The notes under the pieces are model-generated. The model did not search any database. It was not told the DNA's origin and was given only the letters and a program-made list of their open reading frames with translations. Below, one piece after another: positions 54,165 to 63,820 of a stretch of 64,000 nt of DNA (position 1 is its first letter; every line of letters starts with the position of its first letter). Both the position numbers and the translations under genes were made by a program. The stretch comes from Bacteroidota bacterium (lineage in GTDB: Bacteria > Bacteroidota > Bacteroidia > Bacteroidales > Paludibacteraceae): the NCBI GenBank assembly GCA_023459355.1, contig JAEWUM010000057.1, forward strand, positions 1 through 64,000, written 5' to 3'.

Positions 54165-56291
54165 ATGAAGCCCAACTTCAAAAACATTCAAATTAATGAA
54201 TTTGCAGCACAACAAGCTGCCACAATGCCTGAGTCAAACTGGCTTACACCTGAATTGATTCCGGTAAAACCCTATTATTCAAAAGATGACCTGGAAGGCA
54301 TGGAGCATCTGAACTATGCTGCCGGTCTGCCGCCCTACTTAAGAGGTCCCTATTCGGTGATGTACGCCATGCAACCGTGGACTATCCGTCAGTATGCCGG
54401 TTTCTCAACAGCTGAAGAATCCAATGCATTTTATCGTCGTAACCTCGCTGCCGGTCAGAAAGGTTTGTCGGTTGCATTCGACTTAGCCACACACCGCGGT
54501 TACGATGCCGACCACGAAAGGGTGGTGGGCGACGTAGGTAAGGCGGGTGTGTCAATCTGTTCTGTGGAAGATATGAAAGTGTTGTTCGATGGTATTCCAT
54601 TGAATAAAATGTCGGTTTCCATGACCATGAACGGAGCGGTGTTGCCTATCCTGGCTTTCTACATCAATGCAGGATTGGAACAGGGTGCCAAACTCGAAGA
54701 AATGGCCGGTACCATCCAGAACGACATCCTTAAGGAATTCATGGTGCGTAATACCTATATTTATCCTCCGAAGTTTTCAATGAAAATCATTGCTGATATC
54801 TTTGAATATACTTCGAAGAATATGCCGAAATTCAACTCGATTTCGATTTCCGGATATCACATGCAGGAAGCAGGTGCTACAGCCGATATCGAATTGGCTT
54901 ATACGCTCGCCGACGGACTTGAGTATCTGCGTGCAGGTGTAAACGCGGGCATGGATATCGATGCCTTTGCTCCGCGTTTGTCTTTCTTCTGGGCAATTGG
55001 GATGAATCACTTCATGGAAATTGCCAAGATGCGTGCTGCCCGTATGTTGTGGGCGAAAATAGTAAAACAATTCAATCCGAAGAATCCAAAATCCCTGGCC
55101 TTGCGTACCCACTCGCAAACTTCAGGTTGGTCGCTTACCGAACAGGATCCTTTCAACAACGTGGGACGTACCTGTATCGAAGCCATGGGCGCTGCACTGG
55201 GACATACCCAGTCGCTGCATACCAATGCACTGGACGAAGCCATTGCCTTGCCGACCGACTTCTCAGCCCGTATTGCCCGTAACACCCAAATTTATATCCA
55301 GCAGGAAACAGAAATCTGTCGTGAGGTGGACCCCTGGGCTGGTTCTTATTATGTAGAGTCGCTTACCAATGAAATTGCCGAAAAAGCATGGGCATTGATT
55401 GAAGAAGTGGAAAAACTGGGAGGTATGGCAGCTGCCATCGAAACCGGTATTCCTAAAATGCGTATTGAAGAAGCGGCTGCCCGTACACAGGCCCGTATCG
55501 ACTCAGGTAAACAGGTAATTGTGGGTGTGAACCACTATCGTTTGGAAAAAGAAGATCCGATTGATATCCTCGAAGTAGATAATACAGCTGTTCGCCTTCA
55601 GCAAATTGAACGTCTCAAACAATTGAGAGCCAACAGAAACGAAGCTGAAGTACAGCAAGCGCTTGCCGCCATCACCGAATGTGCTAAAACAGGTAAGGGT
55701 AACTTGCTCGAACTGGCTGTTGAAGCAGCAAGGGTTCGTGCTTCCTTAGGTGAAATCTCAGATGCCTGCGAGGCTGTTGCAGGACGTTATAAAGCAACCA
55801 TCAGAACAATATCAGGCGTGTATTCATCAGAAACCAAAAACGATACAGGCTTTCAGAAAGCTTGTGAGTTGACCGAACAGTTCGCAAAAAAAGAAGGTCG
55901 CCGTCCCCGTATCATGATTGCCAAAATGGGACAGGATGGCCACGACCGTGGTGCTAAAGTAGTTGCAACCGGTTATGCCGATTGCGGATTCGATGTGGAT
56001 ATGGGACCGTTGTTCCAGACTCCGGCCGAAGCTGCCAAGCAAGCCGTTGAAAATGATGTGCATATCATGGGTGTTTCCTCACTTGCTGCAGGTCATAAAA
56101 CACTGGTGCCTCAGGTAATTGAAGAACTGAAAAAACTGGGTCGTGAGGATATTATCGTGATTGCAGGAGGAGTTATTCCGGCGCAAGACTATGATTTCCT
56201 CTACAAAGCTGGTGTTGCAGCTATTTTTGGTCCGGGTACTTCTGTTGCTAAAGCTGCTTGCACCATTATGGAAATATTACTGGAAGAATAA
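54165..56291 (+). CDS. mutB: Methylmalonyl-CoA mutase large (alpha) subunit
   Basis: B12-dependent catalytic subunit converting succinyl-CoA to (R)-methylmalonyl-CoA, the key reaction of propionate formation. The 708-residue product has the substrate barrel with RGPYSVMYAMQPWTIRQYAG (start, about residue 66, with the key Tyr), FDLATHRGYDAD, and the C-terminal cobalamin domain with the base-off motif GQDGHDRGAK near 589 (DxHxxG), followed by SSLAAGHKTL. Length is canonical. It ends the mutA-menA-CPBP-mutB cluster, closed by a terminator. Confidence 0.97.
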   Translation: MKPNFKNIQINEFAAQQAATMPESNWLTPELIPVKPYYSKDDLEGMEHLNYAAGLPPYLRGPYSVMYAMQPWTIRQYAGFSTAEESNAFYRRNLAAGQKGLSVAFDLATHRGYDADHERVVGDVGKAGVSICSVEDMKVLFDGIPLNKMSVSMTMNGAVLPILAFYINAGLEQGAKLEEMAGTIQNDILKEFMVRNTYIYPPKFSMKIIADIFEYTSKNMPKFNSISISGYHMQEAGATADIELAYTLADGLEYLRAGVNAGMDIDAFAPRLSFFWAIGMNHFMEIAKMRAARMLWAKIVKQFNPKNPKSLALRTHSQTSGWSLTEQDPFNNVGRTCIEAMGAALGHTQSLHTNALDEAIALPTDFSARIARNTQIYIQQETEICREVDPWAGSYYVESLTNEIAEKAWALIEEVEKLGGMAAAIETGIPKMRIEEAAARTQARIDSGKQVIVGVNHYRLEKEDPIDILEVDNTAVRLQQIERLKQLRANRNEAEVQQALAAITECAKTGKGNLLELAVEAARVRASLGEISDACEAVAGRYKATIRTISGVYSSETKNDTGFQKACELTEQFAKKEGRRPRIMIAKMGQDGHDRGAKVVATGYADCGFDVDMGPLFQTPAEAAKQAVENDVHIMGVSSLAAGHKTLVPQVIEELKKLGREDIIVIAGGVIPAQDYDFLYKAGVAAIFGPGTSVAKAACTIMEILLEE

Positions 56292-56319
56292 GTTATTATT
56301 TTGACTTATAAAAATATGT

Positions 56320-56356
56320 AAAGGACTGATCTGTTTGTTACAGGTCAGCCCTTTTT
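56320..56356 (+). terminator. Intrinsic terminator of the mutB operon
   Basis: AAAGG-A-CTGA-T-CTGT pairs with ACAG-G-TCAG-C-CCTTT (one A-C mismatch, one T-G wobble), loop TTGTT, followed by TTTTTA. It lies 29 nt after the mutB stop codon. Confidence 0.8.
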
Positions 56357-56467
56357 ACTTTGGGTATATTTGATGAATAAATAAACAAAATATTTTTCTA
56401 GTTGTTGTAAAACTGAAGCGATAAACTAATTGGTACGAAATATACTTTCTGAAGAATCGAACTGCCG

Positions 56468-59269
56468 ATGGAATCATCCACAGCCAATAATATTGAACTA
56501 ATATTCGGGAACAAACAAAAAAGATACAGGTCCCTGATAGATAATTTGAAAGATATTGTTTTTCATGTCGACAACGAAGGGAAAATTATATTTTTGAATA
56601 AGGCCTGGGAAAGAATATTAGGCTATACAGTAGAAGAATCTTTAGGTGAACATTTTGATAGGTTTATTTATGCAGATGATAGTTTAATCGCACAGAATAT
56701 TTTTGAGAATTTATTAAAACACGAAGGAGAATATGTTCCTCATCAGTTCAGAGCGATGACTAAAGCCGGGGTAGTCAGATGGGTGGAGGTTTTTGCATGG
56801 ATCAGTCAGGATAATAAAAATAAACGCATTGGTATATTTGGTTCAGTAACTGATATCACGGAACAAAAGCACATCAAGGAACTTGAAGCGGAATTGTTGC
56901 AAGTATCGATTAAATTAACGGCAACTCCCGGTATTGAAATTCCATCCGCATTTAACTTTGCACTAAGCCGCATCGGTAAATTTTTTGGAGCTGATAGATC
57001 TTATATTTTCGAGTTCAGTTCCGATTATAAAACCATGAGTAATACCTACGAGTGGTGTAACGAAGGAGTAGAGCCTCAAATCCATATTTTGCAGCAAATT
57101 CCATGTGATACGATTCCCATGTGGATGGAAACTTTGCAAAGCAATCGTGAAATTGTGATTTCCTCTGTTGTCGAACTGGATGACCGCTGGAAAATAGAGC
57201 GTCTTACAATGAAAGGATTAGGTATACGAGCAGTTTTGATTATACCTATATTTGCAGAAAAGGTACTGATTGCCTTTTTAGGCCTGGATTATGTCCAGAG
57301 TTCAAAAAAGTTTTCTGCCTCGGAAATAAATATTCTGAAAGTTTGGGGCAATATGTTTACCGGGATCATCCTAAATCAACGAAAAGAAATACTATTGAAT
57401 CAGACACAGCGGAATTTTGAGAGCTTTTTCAGGGCTAACAACGATTTTCTTTTTGTATTCAATGCCGAGGGGAAAATTGTGGAGATAAATGAGATTGTTA
57501 AGAAAAGACTTAACTACAGTTCGGAGGATTTGATTGGTCAGCCCATCGAATCTGTATATCCGAAAGAAAGACAGCAGGAAGCTAAAAAAGTTGTGTATAA
57601 AATGTATGTCGGTCTGATCGACAAACATACAATGCCTCTGGTATCAAAATCGGGAGAAATGATTCCGGTTGAGACCGTTGTAAAACATGGCTTCTGGAAT
57701 GATACGCCGGCTTATTTTGCAATTAGCCGTGATATTTCGGGGATACTTTTATCGGAAGAAAAATTTTCAAAAGCCTTTCAATCCAATACGGTGTTAATGG
57801 GTATCATCAATATGGAAACCGACCGTTTTATTGATGTAAACGATACCATGATAAAAAAAACCGGATATGAACGTGAAGAGGTGGTGGGTAAAACTGTTCC
57901 TGAGTTAAATTTATTCCGTAATCTGCAGAAGTTTGATGTTGATTTTGAATATGTTAAAAACAGCCTTCCGTTTAAGGAAATTGAAGCGGATTTGGTCAAA
58001 AAAGACGGTTCAGTCATGGTCGGATTATTCTCTGCCGATTCAATTTATGTAGGTAAAGATCAGTGCTTGCTGATTACCATGATTGATATTACGAGGCGAA
58101 AAGAAGCGGAGAATGAACTGGTAAGGGCCAGGAAAGAGGCAGAAGAAGCCAATAGATCAAAGAGTGAGTTTCTTTCCAGAATGAGTCATGAATTGCGTAC
58201 TCCCATGAATTCTATTCTCGGTTTTGCTCAACTACTGGAAATGAATAATGATTTACCGGATTCTCAGCGTAAAGGTGTAAAGCACATCATGAATAATGGC
58301 AGGCATCTGCTAAAACTCATCAATGAGGTACTCGATATGGCCAGAATTGAGTCCGGTAAAATTTCTATGTCGATCGAAAATATCCAGATACAGGAAACCA
58401 TCAAAGAAGCGGTTGACATCATAAAACCTTTGATGAAAGAAAAGAATATCAGCCTGAAGTTGCTGGAAGATCTTTCTGAAACTGTTTTCGTCAAAGCCGA
58501 TAAACAACGGTTGATTCAGGTGTTGGTAAATCTGTTGAGCAATGCCGTCAAATACAACAAACCAAACGGTTCTATCATATTAAATTTTTTTATTAATCCT
58601 ACCAATAAAGATTTCATAAGAATTACCATCAAAGATACCGGTGTCGGAATAGAAGATGCAAATATTTCGCGATTATTCATTCCTTTTGAAAGAATAGAAA
58701 CGGAAGATTTTTCTCCGGAAGGTACCGGACTGGGATTGCCGATTGCCCTGGAGTTAATGCATATTATGAATGGAAATATAGGGGTAAAAAGCCAGTATGG
58801 CGTTGGGAGTACATTTTGGGTTGATATTCCGTTGGCTGAACATCAGAGCCGGGACATGGTGAACCAGGATACTACTGTTTCTGTTTTGTCGGATCCGGTA
58901 GAGCGGGTTGCGACCATTTTATATATCGAAGACAATCTTTCCAATACGGATCTGATTAAACAAGTGATGAGCAATCTTCGTCCTAATATCAAGCTGGTTT
59001 GTGATATGCATGGAAAGAAAACGATTTCTTTAGCTAAACAACACAAGCCGGACCTGATCCTGCTCGATTTAAATCTTCCTGATATTCATGGCAGCGAAGT
59101 ATTGGGAGAATTGAAGAATGACGCTGAAACAGCTCATATTCCTGTCGTAGTATTAACTGCAGATGCTACTCAAAGTCAAATGAAAAAATTGATGCAAACA
59201 GGCGCCAGAGCGTACCTGACCAAGCCGGTGGATCTTGTTAACCTGTTGATTGAAATTGATAAATTTTGA
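56468..59269 (+). CDS. Hybrid sensor histidine kinase (PAS-GAF-PAS-PAS-HisKA-HATPase-REC)
   Basis: A 933-residue cytoplasmic-looking kinase without signal peptide or membrane helices. A first PAS (about 18-135, LIDNLKDIVFHVDNEGKI), a GAF domain (about 155-300, FFGADRSYIFEF), two more PAS domains (about 315-430 and 435-555), then HisKA with MSHELRTPMNS (phospho-His near 574). HATPase_c follows with NLLSNAVKYN, DTGVGIED and GTGLGLPIAL. A C-terminal receiver has Asp near 865 in LILLDLNLPD and Lys in LTKPVD. It is the first of three signalling genes. A TATATTTG -7 box is at 56365-56372. The signal and output are unknown. Confidence 0.93.
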   Translation: MESSTANNIELIFGNKQKRYRSLIDNLKDIVFHVDNEGKIIFLNKAWERILGYTVEESLGEHFDRFIYADDSLIAQNIFENLLKHEGEYVPHQFRAMTKAGVVRWVEVFAWISQDNKNKRIGIFGSVTDITEQKHIKELEAELLQVSIKLTATPGIEIPSAFNFALSRIGKFFGADRSYIFEFSSDYKTMSNTYEWCNEGVEPQIHILQQIPCDTIPMWMETLQSNREIVISSVVELDDRWKIERLTMKGLGIRAVLIIPIFAEKVLIAFLGLDYVQSSKKFSASEINILKVWGNMFTGIILNQRKEILLNQTQRNFESFFRANNDFLFVFNAEGKIVEINEIVKKRLNYSSEDLIGQPIESVYPKERQQEAKKVVYKMYVGLIDKHTMPLVSKSGEMIPVETVVKHGFWNDTPAYFAISRDISGILLSEEKFSKAFQSNTVLMGIINMETDRFIDVNDTMIKKTGYEREEVVGKTVPELNLFRNLQKFDVDFEYVKNSLPFKEIEADLVKKDGSVMVGLFSADSIYVGKDQCLLITMIDITRRKEAENELVRARKEAEEANRSKSEFLSRMSHELRTPMNSILGFAQLLEMNNDLPDSQRKGVKHIMNNGRHLLKLINEVLDMARIESGKISMSIENIQIQETIKEAVDIIKPLMKEKNISLKLLEDLSETVFVKADKQRLIQVLVNLLSNAVKYNKPNGSIILNFFINPTNKDFIRITIKDTGVGIEDANISRLFIPFERIETEDFSPEGTGLGLPIALELMHIMNGNIGVKSQYGVGSTFWVDIPLAEHQSRDMVNQDTTVSVLSDPVERVATILYIEDNLSNTDLIKQVMSNLRPNIKLVCDMHGKKTISLAKQHKPDLILLDLNLPDIHGSEVLGELKNDAETAHIPVVVLTADATQSQMKKLMQTGARAYLTKPVDLVNLLIEIDKF

Positions 59270-59367
59270 GTTAAAACCACCTGTGTCAATCGACAATCAG
59301 TTTACTTACATATCTTTAAAACCCCTGTGTTTTATTGACAGAGTTTTACAATAAACCATATTATATC

Positions 59368-59397
59368 TTGTATTTGTCAGACTTTTAAGTAACTTTG
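59368..59397 (+). promoter_or_regulatory. Promoter of the second hybrid kinase
   Basis: TTG at 59368-59370, 19-nt spacer, TAACTTTG at 59390-59397; leader about 45 nt. The second kinase can therefore be expressed without the first. The rest of 59270-59367 shows only an imperfect direct repeat of AAAACC-CCTGTGT-type sequence. Confidence 0.62.
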
Positions 59398-59446
59398 CAG
59401 TGCAACTTTTTTAATTGTACTAAAAGGTCTTGTCGATACCTCATAT

Positions 59447-62224
59447 ATGGATGAAAAATCACTGAATGCCATCTTAAACAGTCCTATCCTGGGTTATGCC
59501 TATCATCGTATTGTGTTGGATGATAAAGGGATGCCCGTCGATTATGTTTTTCTCGAAGTAAATAAAGCGTTTGAAAATCTGACAGGATTAAAAAGAGAAA
59601 ATATTCTGAATAAATCCATTAAGGAAACATTACCCGGAATTGCAGAAGGAGATTTTGACTGGATTGATTTTTATGGTGAGGTGGCACTGAAAGGGTTGGA
59701 AAAGAACTTTGATCAGTATTCGCTGCCATTGGATAAATGGTACAGAGTGCAGGTTTATTCTCCCGAGAAAAATCATTTTGCAACCATCTTTATCGATATA
59801 TCCGACTCAAAAAAGACAGAAGAAGACCTTAGAAAAAGTGAGGAAAAGTACCGGAAACTGATTGAAAATAGTCATGAAATAATCTACCAGCTTTCTAAAG
59901 AAGGTCATTTCCTGTTTGTATCTCCTGCGTGGACTTATATGCTGGGGCATTTACCCGAACAAGTTGTTGGGCACTCGTTTACAGAGTTTGTGTATGAAGA
60001 AGACTGGGAAAACTGTTTCGCTTTTCTGAATAATTTGCTGGTAACCGGAGAACGTATATCGGGTGTCGAATATCGTGTAAGACATATAGATGGTTCCTGG
60101 CACTGGCATAGCTCAAGCGCTTCGCCGATTTTTGATCATGAGAAAAAAATAATTGGTTTTGATGGTGTCGCAAGAGATATAACAGAGAAAAGAAAATCGG
60201 ATGATTTGCTGCGCAAATTGTCTCTTGCAGTAGAACAAAGTCCTGTTTCTGTTGTAATTACTGATTTGAATGCCAGCGTAGAGTATGTAAATAAAAAATT
60301 TACAGATCTCACAGGTTATAGTTCAGATGAGTTAATCGGCCGGAATCCACGTGTCTTAAAATCGGGAGAGCACCCGAGAGCTTTTTATGTTGATTTGTGG
60401 GATACGCTTAAATCAGGTAAAGCCTGGAAAGGAGAATTTCATAACCGCAAAAAAGATGGTGATTTATTCTGGGAACTTGCTTCCATTTCGCCTATTACCA
60501 ACGACAAAGGGGAGATTACCCATTACCTGGGAATTAAAGAAGATATAACGGAACGTAAATTATCGGAAAAGCAACTACATAAATTCTCTAAAGTAGTTGA
60601 ACAGAGTCCCAATATGATTTTAATCACCGATTTGAATTACGTTATTGAATATGTAAATCCTTCTTTTTCGAGAGTGTCTGGGTATTCTCAGGAAGATATT
60701 GTCGGCAGGCAGTATAAATTTCTGAAGTTGGCCATGGCAGATGAGCCGGAATATGAAGAATTATGGACAGCATTAAGAGAAGGCCATGTATGGCATGGCG
60801 AAAATATTGACAAACGGAAAAACGGAGAATTATACTGGCAGGATGTATCTATTAATCCCATTTTAGATGAAAATGGCCAAACCATACATTTTGTATCTAT
60901 CATGCAGGATATCAGTGGCAGAAAGAAAGTGGAGGAAGAACTTCAGGAATTAAATCTGAGTCTGGAACAGAAGGTGATGGAAAGAACATCAGAGTTGTCT
61001 ATTACCAATGAGTTTTTGATGAAAGAGGTAATTGCCCGTAAAAAACACGAAACGGAGTTGAAATTAGCCAGGAATGAGGCAGAAAAGGCAAACAAGGCTA
61101 AAAGTGAATTTATTTCAAGGATGAGTCATGAGCTTCGTACCCCGATGAATTCAATACTGGGTTTCGCACAGTTATTCTCAATGGGTGAATTGTCACCTGT
61201 GCAGCGACGTGGAGTTGATCATATTCTGACCAGTGGTAATCATCTTCTGAAACTAATTAATGAGGTGCTTGATATTTCCAAAATTGAAGCTGGAAAAATG
61301 TCGTTGAGTGTTGAACAAATAAAGGTGAAGGAAGCGATTTCAGAAGCCATAGATTTGGTGCACCCGCTTACAATCAATCCGCAAATTACAATTTGTTATA
61401 TTCCGCACGAAACGGATGATTTATCTATAAAAGCTGACAAACAGAGGGTGATTCAGGTATTGGTAAATATCCTGACCAATGCAATTAAATACAATAAGAA
61501 AGGTGGAACTGTAACAGTCGAAGCTTTTGTTGAACCGGGAGATGTTGCTGAAGATGATAGGGTTAAAATTGCCATAAAGGATACTGGCGTGGGTATTGCC
61601 GAAAAAGATATCAATAAATTATTTATCCCGTTTGAACGACTTGCCAATACAGAAATGCAGATTGAAGGAACTGGCCTGGGTTTGTCAATAGCAAAAGAAC
61701 TGACAGCCTTAATGGATGGCGAAATTTCTGTTCAAAGTAAGTCAGGTGAAGGTAGTACATTCTTCATTACGCTGCCTCATGTTAGTCATGATAAGCTGAA
61801 TTTATCAGGGTTAAACGGGAGTGATGTTGTTAGCAGTAATAATAAAAAAGCGAAGGGTACGGTTTTATACATTGAAGATAACCATTCCAATATTGAACTG
61901 GTCGAGCAGGTGTTGACAACGCACAGGCCCGATATCAAACTGATTTGTAGTAAATACGGAAAACAGACTATTGACCTGGCGATTGAACATGCTCCTGATT
62001 TGATTCTGCTCGATCTTGACTTGCCAGATACACACGGCAGTGAAGTAATCCGGGAATTGAAGCAGCATAGACAGACCAAACACATTCCGGTTGTCATCAT
62101 CAGCGCAGATGCCATGCCGTACCGGATAAAAAGCCTGATGAAGTCAGGAGCAGAACGCTACCTGACAAAACCGTTGGATGTGCTGGAACTCTTGCAGGAA
62201 ATCGATAAATACCAGAAAAAATAA
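59447..62224 (+). CDS. Hybrid sensor histidine kinase (four PAS-HisKA-HATPase-REC)
   Basis: A 925-residue kinase, again without membrane segments. Four PAS-type sensor domains (about 5-118, 125-245, 255-370, 380-495) with repeated ITDLN.S.EYVN..F and DITERK linkers, a coiled-coil stretch (LNLSLEQKVMERTSELS), HisKA with MSHELRTPMNS (phospho-His near 560), HATPase_c (NILTNAIKYN, DTGVGIAE, GTGLGLSIAK) and a C-terminal receiver with Asp near 855 in LILLDLDLPD. HisKA to REC is strongly similar to the upstream kinase, so the pair arose by duplication with exchanged sensors. A lone receiver gene follows 43 nt later. Confidence 0.93.
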   Translation: MDEKSLNAILNSPILGYAYHRIVLDDKGMPVDYVFLEVNKAFENLTGLKRENILNKSIKETLPGIAEGDFDWIDFYGEVALKGLEKNFDQYSLPLDKWYRVQVYSPEKNHFATIFIDISDSKKTEEDLRKSEEKYRKLIENSHEIIYQLSKEGHFLFVSPAWTYMLGHLPEQVVGHSFTEFVYEEDWENCFAFLNNLLVTGERISGVEYRVRHIDGSWHWHSSSASPIFDHEKKIIGFDGVARDITEKRKSDDLLRKLSLAVEQSPVSVVITDLNASVEYVNKKFTDLTGYSSDELIGRNPRVLKSGEHPRAFYVDLWDTLKSGKAWKGEFHNRKKDGDLFWELASISPITNDKGEITHYLGIKEDITERKLSEKQLHKFSKVVEQSPNMILITDLNYVIEYVNPSFSRVSGYSQEDIVGRQYKFLKLAMADEPEYEELWTALREGHVWHGENIDKRKNGELYWQDVSINPILDENGQTIHFVSIMQDISGRKKVEEELQELNLSLEQKVMERTSELSITNEFLMKEVIARKKHETELKLARNEAEKANKAKSEFISRMSHELRTPMNSILGFAQLFSMGELSPVQRRGVDHILTSGNHLLKLINEVLDISKIEAGKMSLSVEQIKVKEAISEAIDLVHPLTINPQITICYIPHETDDLSIKADKQRVIQVLVNILTNAIKYNKKGGTVTVEAFVEPGDVAEDDRVKIAIKDTGVGIAEKDINKLFIPFERLANTEMQIEGTGLGLSIAKELTALMDGEISVQSKSGEGSTFFITLPHVSHDKLNLSGLNGSDVVSSNNKKAKGTVLYIEDNHSNIELVEQVLTTHRPDIKLICSKYGKQTIDLAIEHAPDLILLDLDLPDTHGSEVIRELKQHRQTKHIPVVIISADAMPYRIKSLMKSGAERYLTKPLDVLELLQEIDKYQKK

Positions 62225-62267
62225 GAATGAATGTTGTGTAATTTGTTTAAATAAAATTTGTTGTGTT

Positions 62268-62762
62268 ATGATTGAACATAATTTAAAAAACGCAAAGATA
62301 TTGATCGTAGATGATCTCGAGTCCAATATCGATGTATTGAAAGGATTACTCGAAATTGAAGGCTATACTCAAGTAGAGAGTACGATGGATCCGCGCAAAG
62401 TAAGTGAGCTTGTTAAAACATACGACCCTGATTTGATTTTACTTGACCTGATGATGCCTCACATGACCGGTTACGAGGTGATGGATAAACTGAGGGAAGA
62501 AAGAATGAAATCGCTGAGCCCCAACAGATATTTGCCTATTCTGGTACTCACTGCCGATATCACTACCGAAGCAAAACATAAGGCTTTGAAATGTGGTGCA
62601 AAAGATTTTCTTTCCAAACCATTTGATTTAATTGAAGTGAGTTATCGCATCAAGAACCTGCTCGAAACACAGTATTTATATCAACAATTGAAAAGCCGCA
62701 ATCAGGTGCTGGAGGAAAAAGTGGTTGAGTTTCTTAAAATTATGGATGATTGGTATAAATAA
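62268..62762 (+). CDS. Single-domain response regulator
   Basis: A 164-residue receiver protein: acidic pair VDDLES near residue 13, phospho-Asp near 60 in LILLDLMMPHMTGYEV, Thr in LVLTADITTEA and Lys in FLSKPFD. A C-terminal helix (LLETQYLYQQLKSRNQVLEEK) follows but no DNA-binding or enzyme domain. The receiver resembles that of RpfG-type proteins whose HD-GYP output has been lost. Start at 62268 because translation from upstream would run through the kinase 3' end in another frame. It probably takes phosphate from, or buffers, one of the two hybrid kinases. Confidence 0.88.
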   Translation: MIEHNLKNAKILIVDDLESNIDVLKGLLEIEGYTQVESTMDPRKVSELVKTYDPDLILLDLMMPHMTGYEVMDKLREERMKSLSPNRYLPILVLTADITTEAKHKALKCGAKDFLSKPFDLIEVSYRIKNLLETQYLYQQLKSRNQVLEEKVVEFLKIMDDWYK

Positions 62763-62768
62763 CAAAGC

Positions 62769-63806
62769 ATGTCGTTTTTGAAACATTCCAAGGTTCGTTT
62801 TGGTATTGTCGGGACCAACTTCATAACCGACTGGATTATTGCAGCATCCAAACAGGAGTCACGTTTTGAATTGGTCGCGTTATATTCCCGTACGCAGGAA
62901 ACAGCTAATGCCTATGCTGCCAAACATAACATTCCATATACCTTTACTTCGCTCGAAGAGATGGCAAAAAGTCCGCTGATTGATGCAGTCTACATCGCGT
63001 CTCCCAACTTTTTGCATGCCGAGCAAAGCATCCTGTGTATGCAGCATGGCAAACATGTGCTGTGTGAGAAACCGCTTGCCTCGAATGCAAAAGAGGCAAA
63101 CCAGATGATTGAAGCTGCTAAGCAGTATAATGTCACACTGATGGAAGCCATGAAACCCACGCTGACTCCCAACTTCGGTGTTGTGAGGGATAATCTGCAC
63201 AGGGTAGGGAAGTTGCGGCATTATTTTTCATCTTATTGCCAGTATTCATCCCGTTACGAGAAATACAAGGCCGGTATTCCCGTGAATGCTTTTGACCCTT
63301 CGCTATCGAATGGCTCAGTCATGGATATTGGTGTGTATACTATATATCCGATGGTGGTGCTCTTCGGAAAACCGGCTAAAATTAAAGCGCTGGGCGCGTA
63401 ACTCGAAACCGGTGCCGATGTATTTGGTACGGTTAGCTTTGAGTATGAAAACGGCATGAATGCCACAGTTTTGTACTCTAAAGTTTCAGATTCGATACTT
63501 CCGACTGAAATTCAGGGAGAATCGGGCAATTTATTGCTTGACCGAATCAACCTGATTAAAAAAGTCACCTATATCGGTGGTGGTCAGGCATCCATGGGTA
63601 AAGGGATGCAGTCGGAGCCGGAAGATATTTCCGCTGAAGTTGATAAGGACGAATATTACTACGAGTTAAAGCACTTTATTGATTTGGTTTTAGCAGGAAA
63701 ACCTGAGTCAGATATCAATAGTCATCAAAACTCCCTTATCACACTCGAAATTATGGATGAAATACGCCGGCAATTGGGTGTTGTTTTTCCTGCGGATGAG
63801 TTATAG
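62769..63806 (+). pseudogene. Gfo/Idh/MocA-family oxidoreductase interrupted by an in-frame stop
   Basis: Homologous to NAD(P)-dependent sugar or inositol dehydrogenases. The first 210 codons give a Rossmann domain (VRFGIVGTNFITDWII, GxxGxxxxxW-type), the cofactor/substrate loop HVLCEKPLASNAKEA near 93-107 and the start of the C-terminal domain (SVMDIGVYTIYPMVVLFG). At 63399-63401 a TAA follows ...KIKALGA, and the same frame continues with LETGADVFGTVSFEYENG to a natural end at 63806. Together the two parts make about 344 residues, the normal family length. A single base change (for example from CAA, GAA or AAA) explains it; a sequencing error cannot be excluded. It follows the response regulator by 6 nt. 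Confidence 0.85.
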
Positions 63807-63820
63807 TAGCATTTATCTAA

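Noticed and set aside
59270..59446. Terminator between the two hybrid kinase genes
   Set aside because: Only weak, imperfect repeats (AAAACC/CCTGTGT types) were found, with no stem followed by a T-run.
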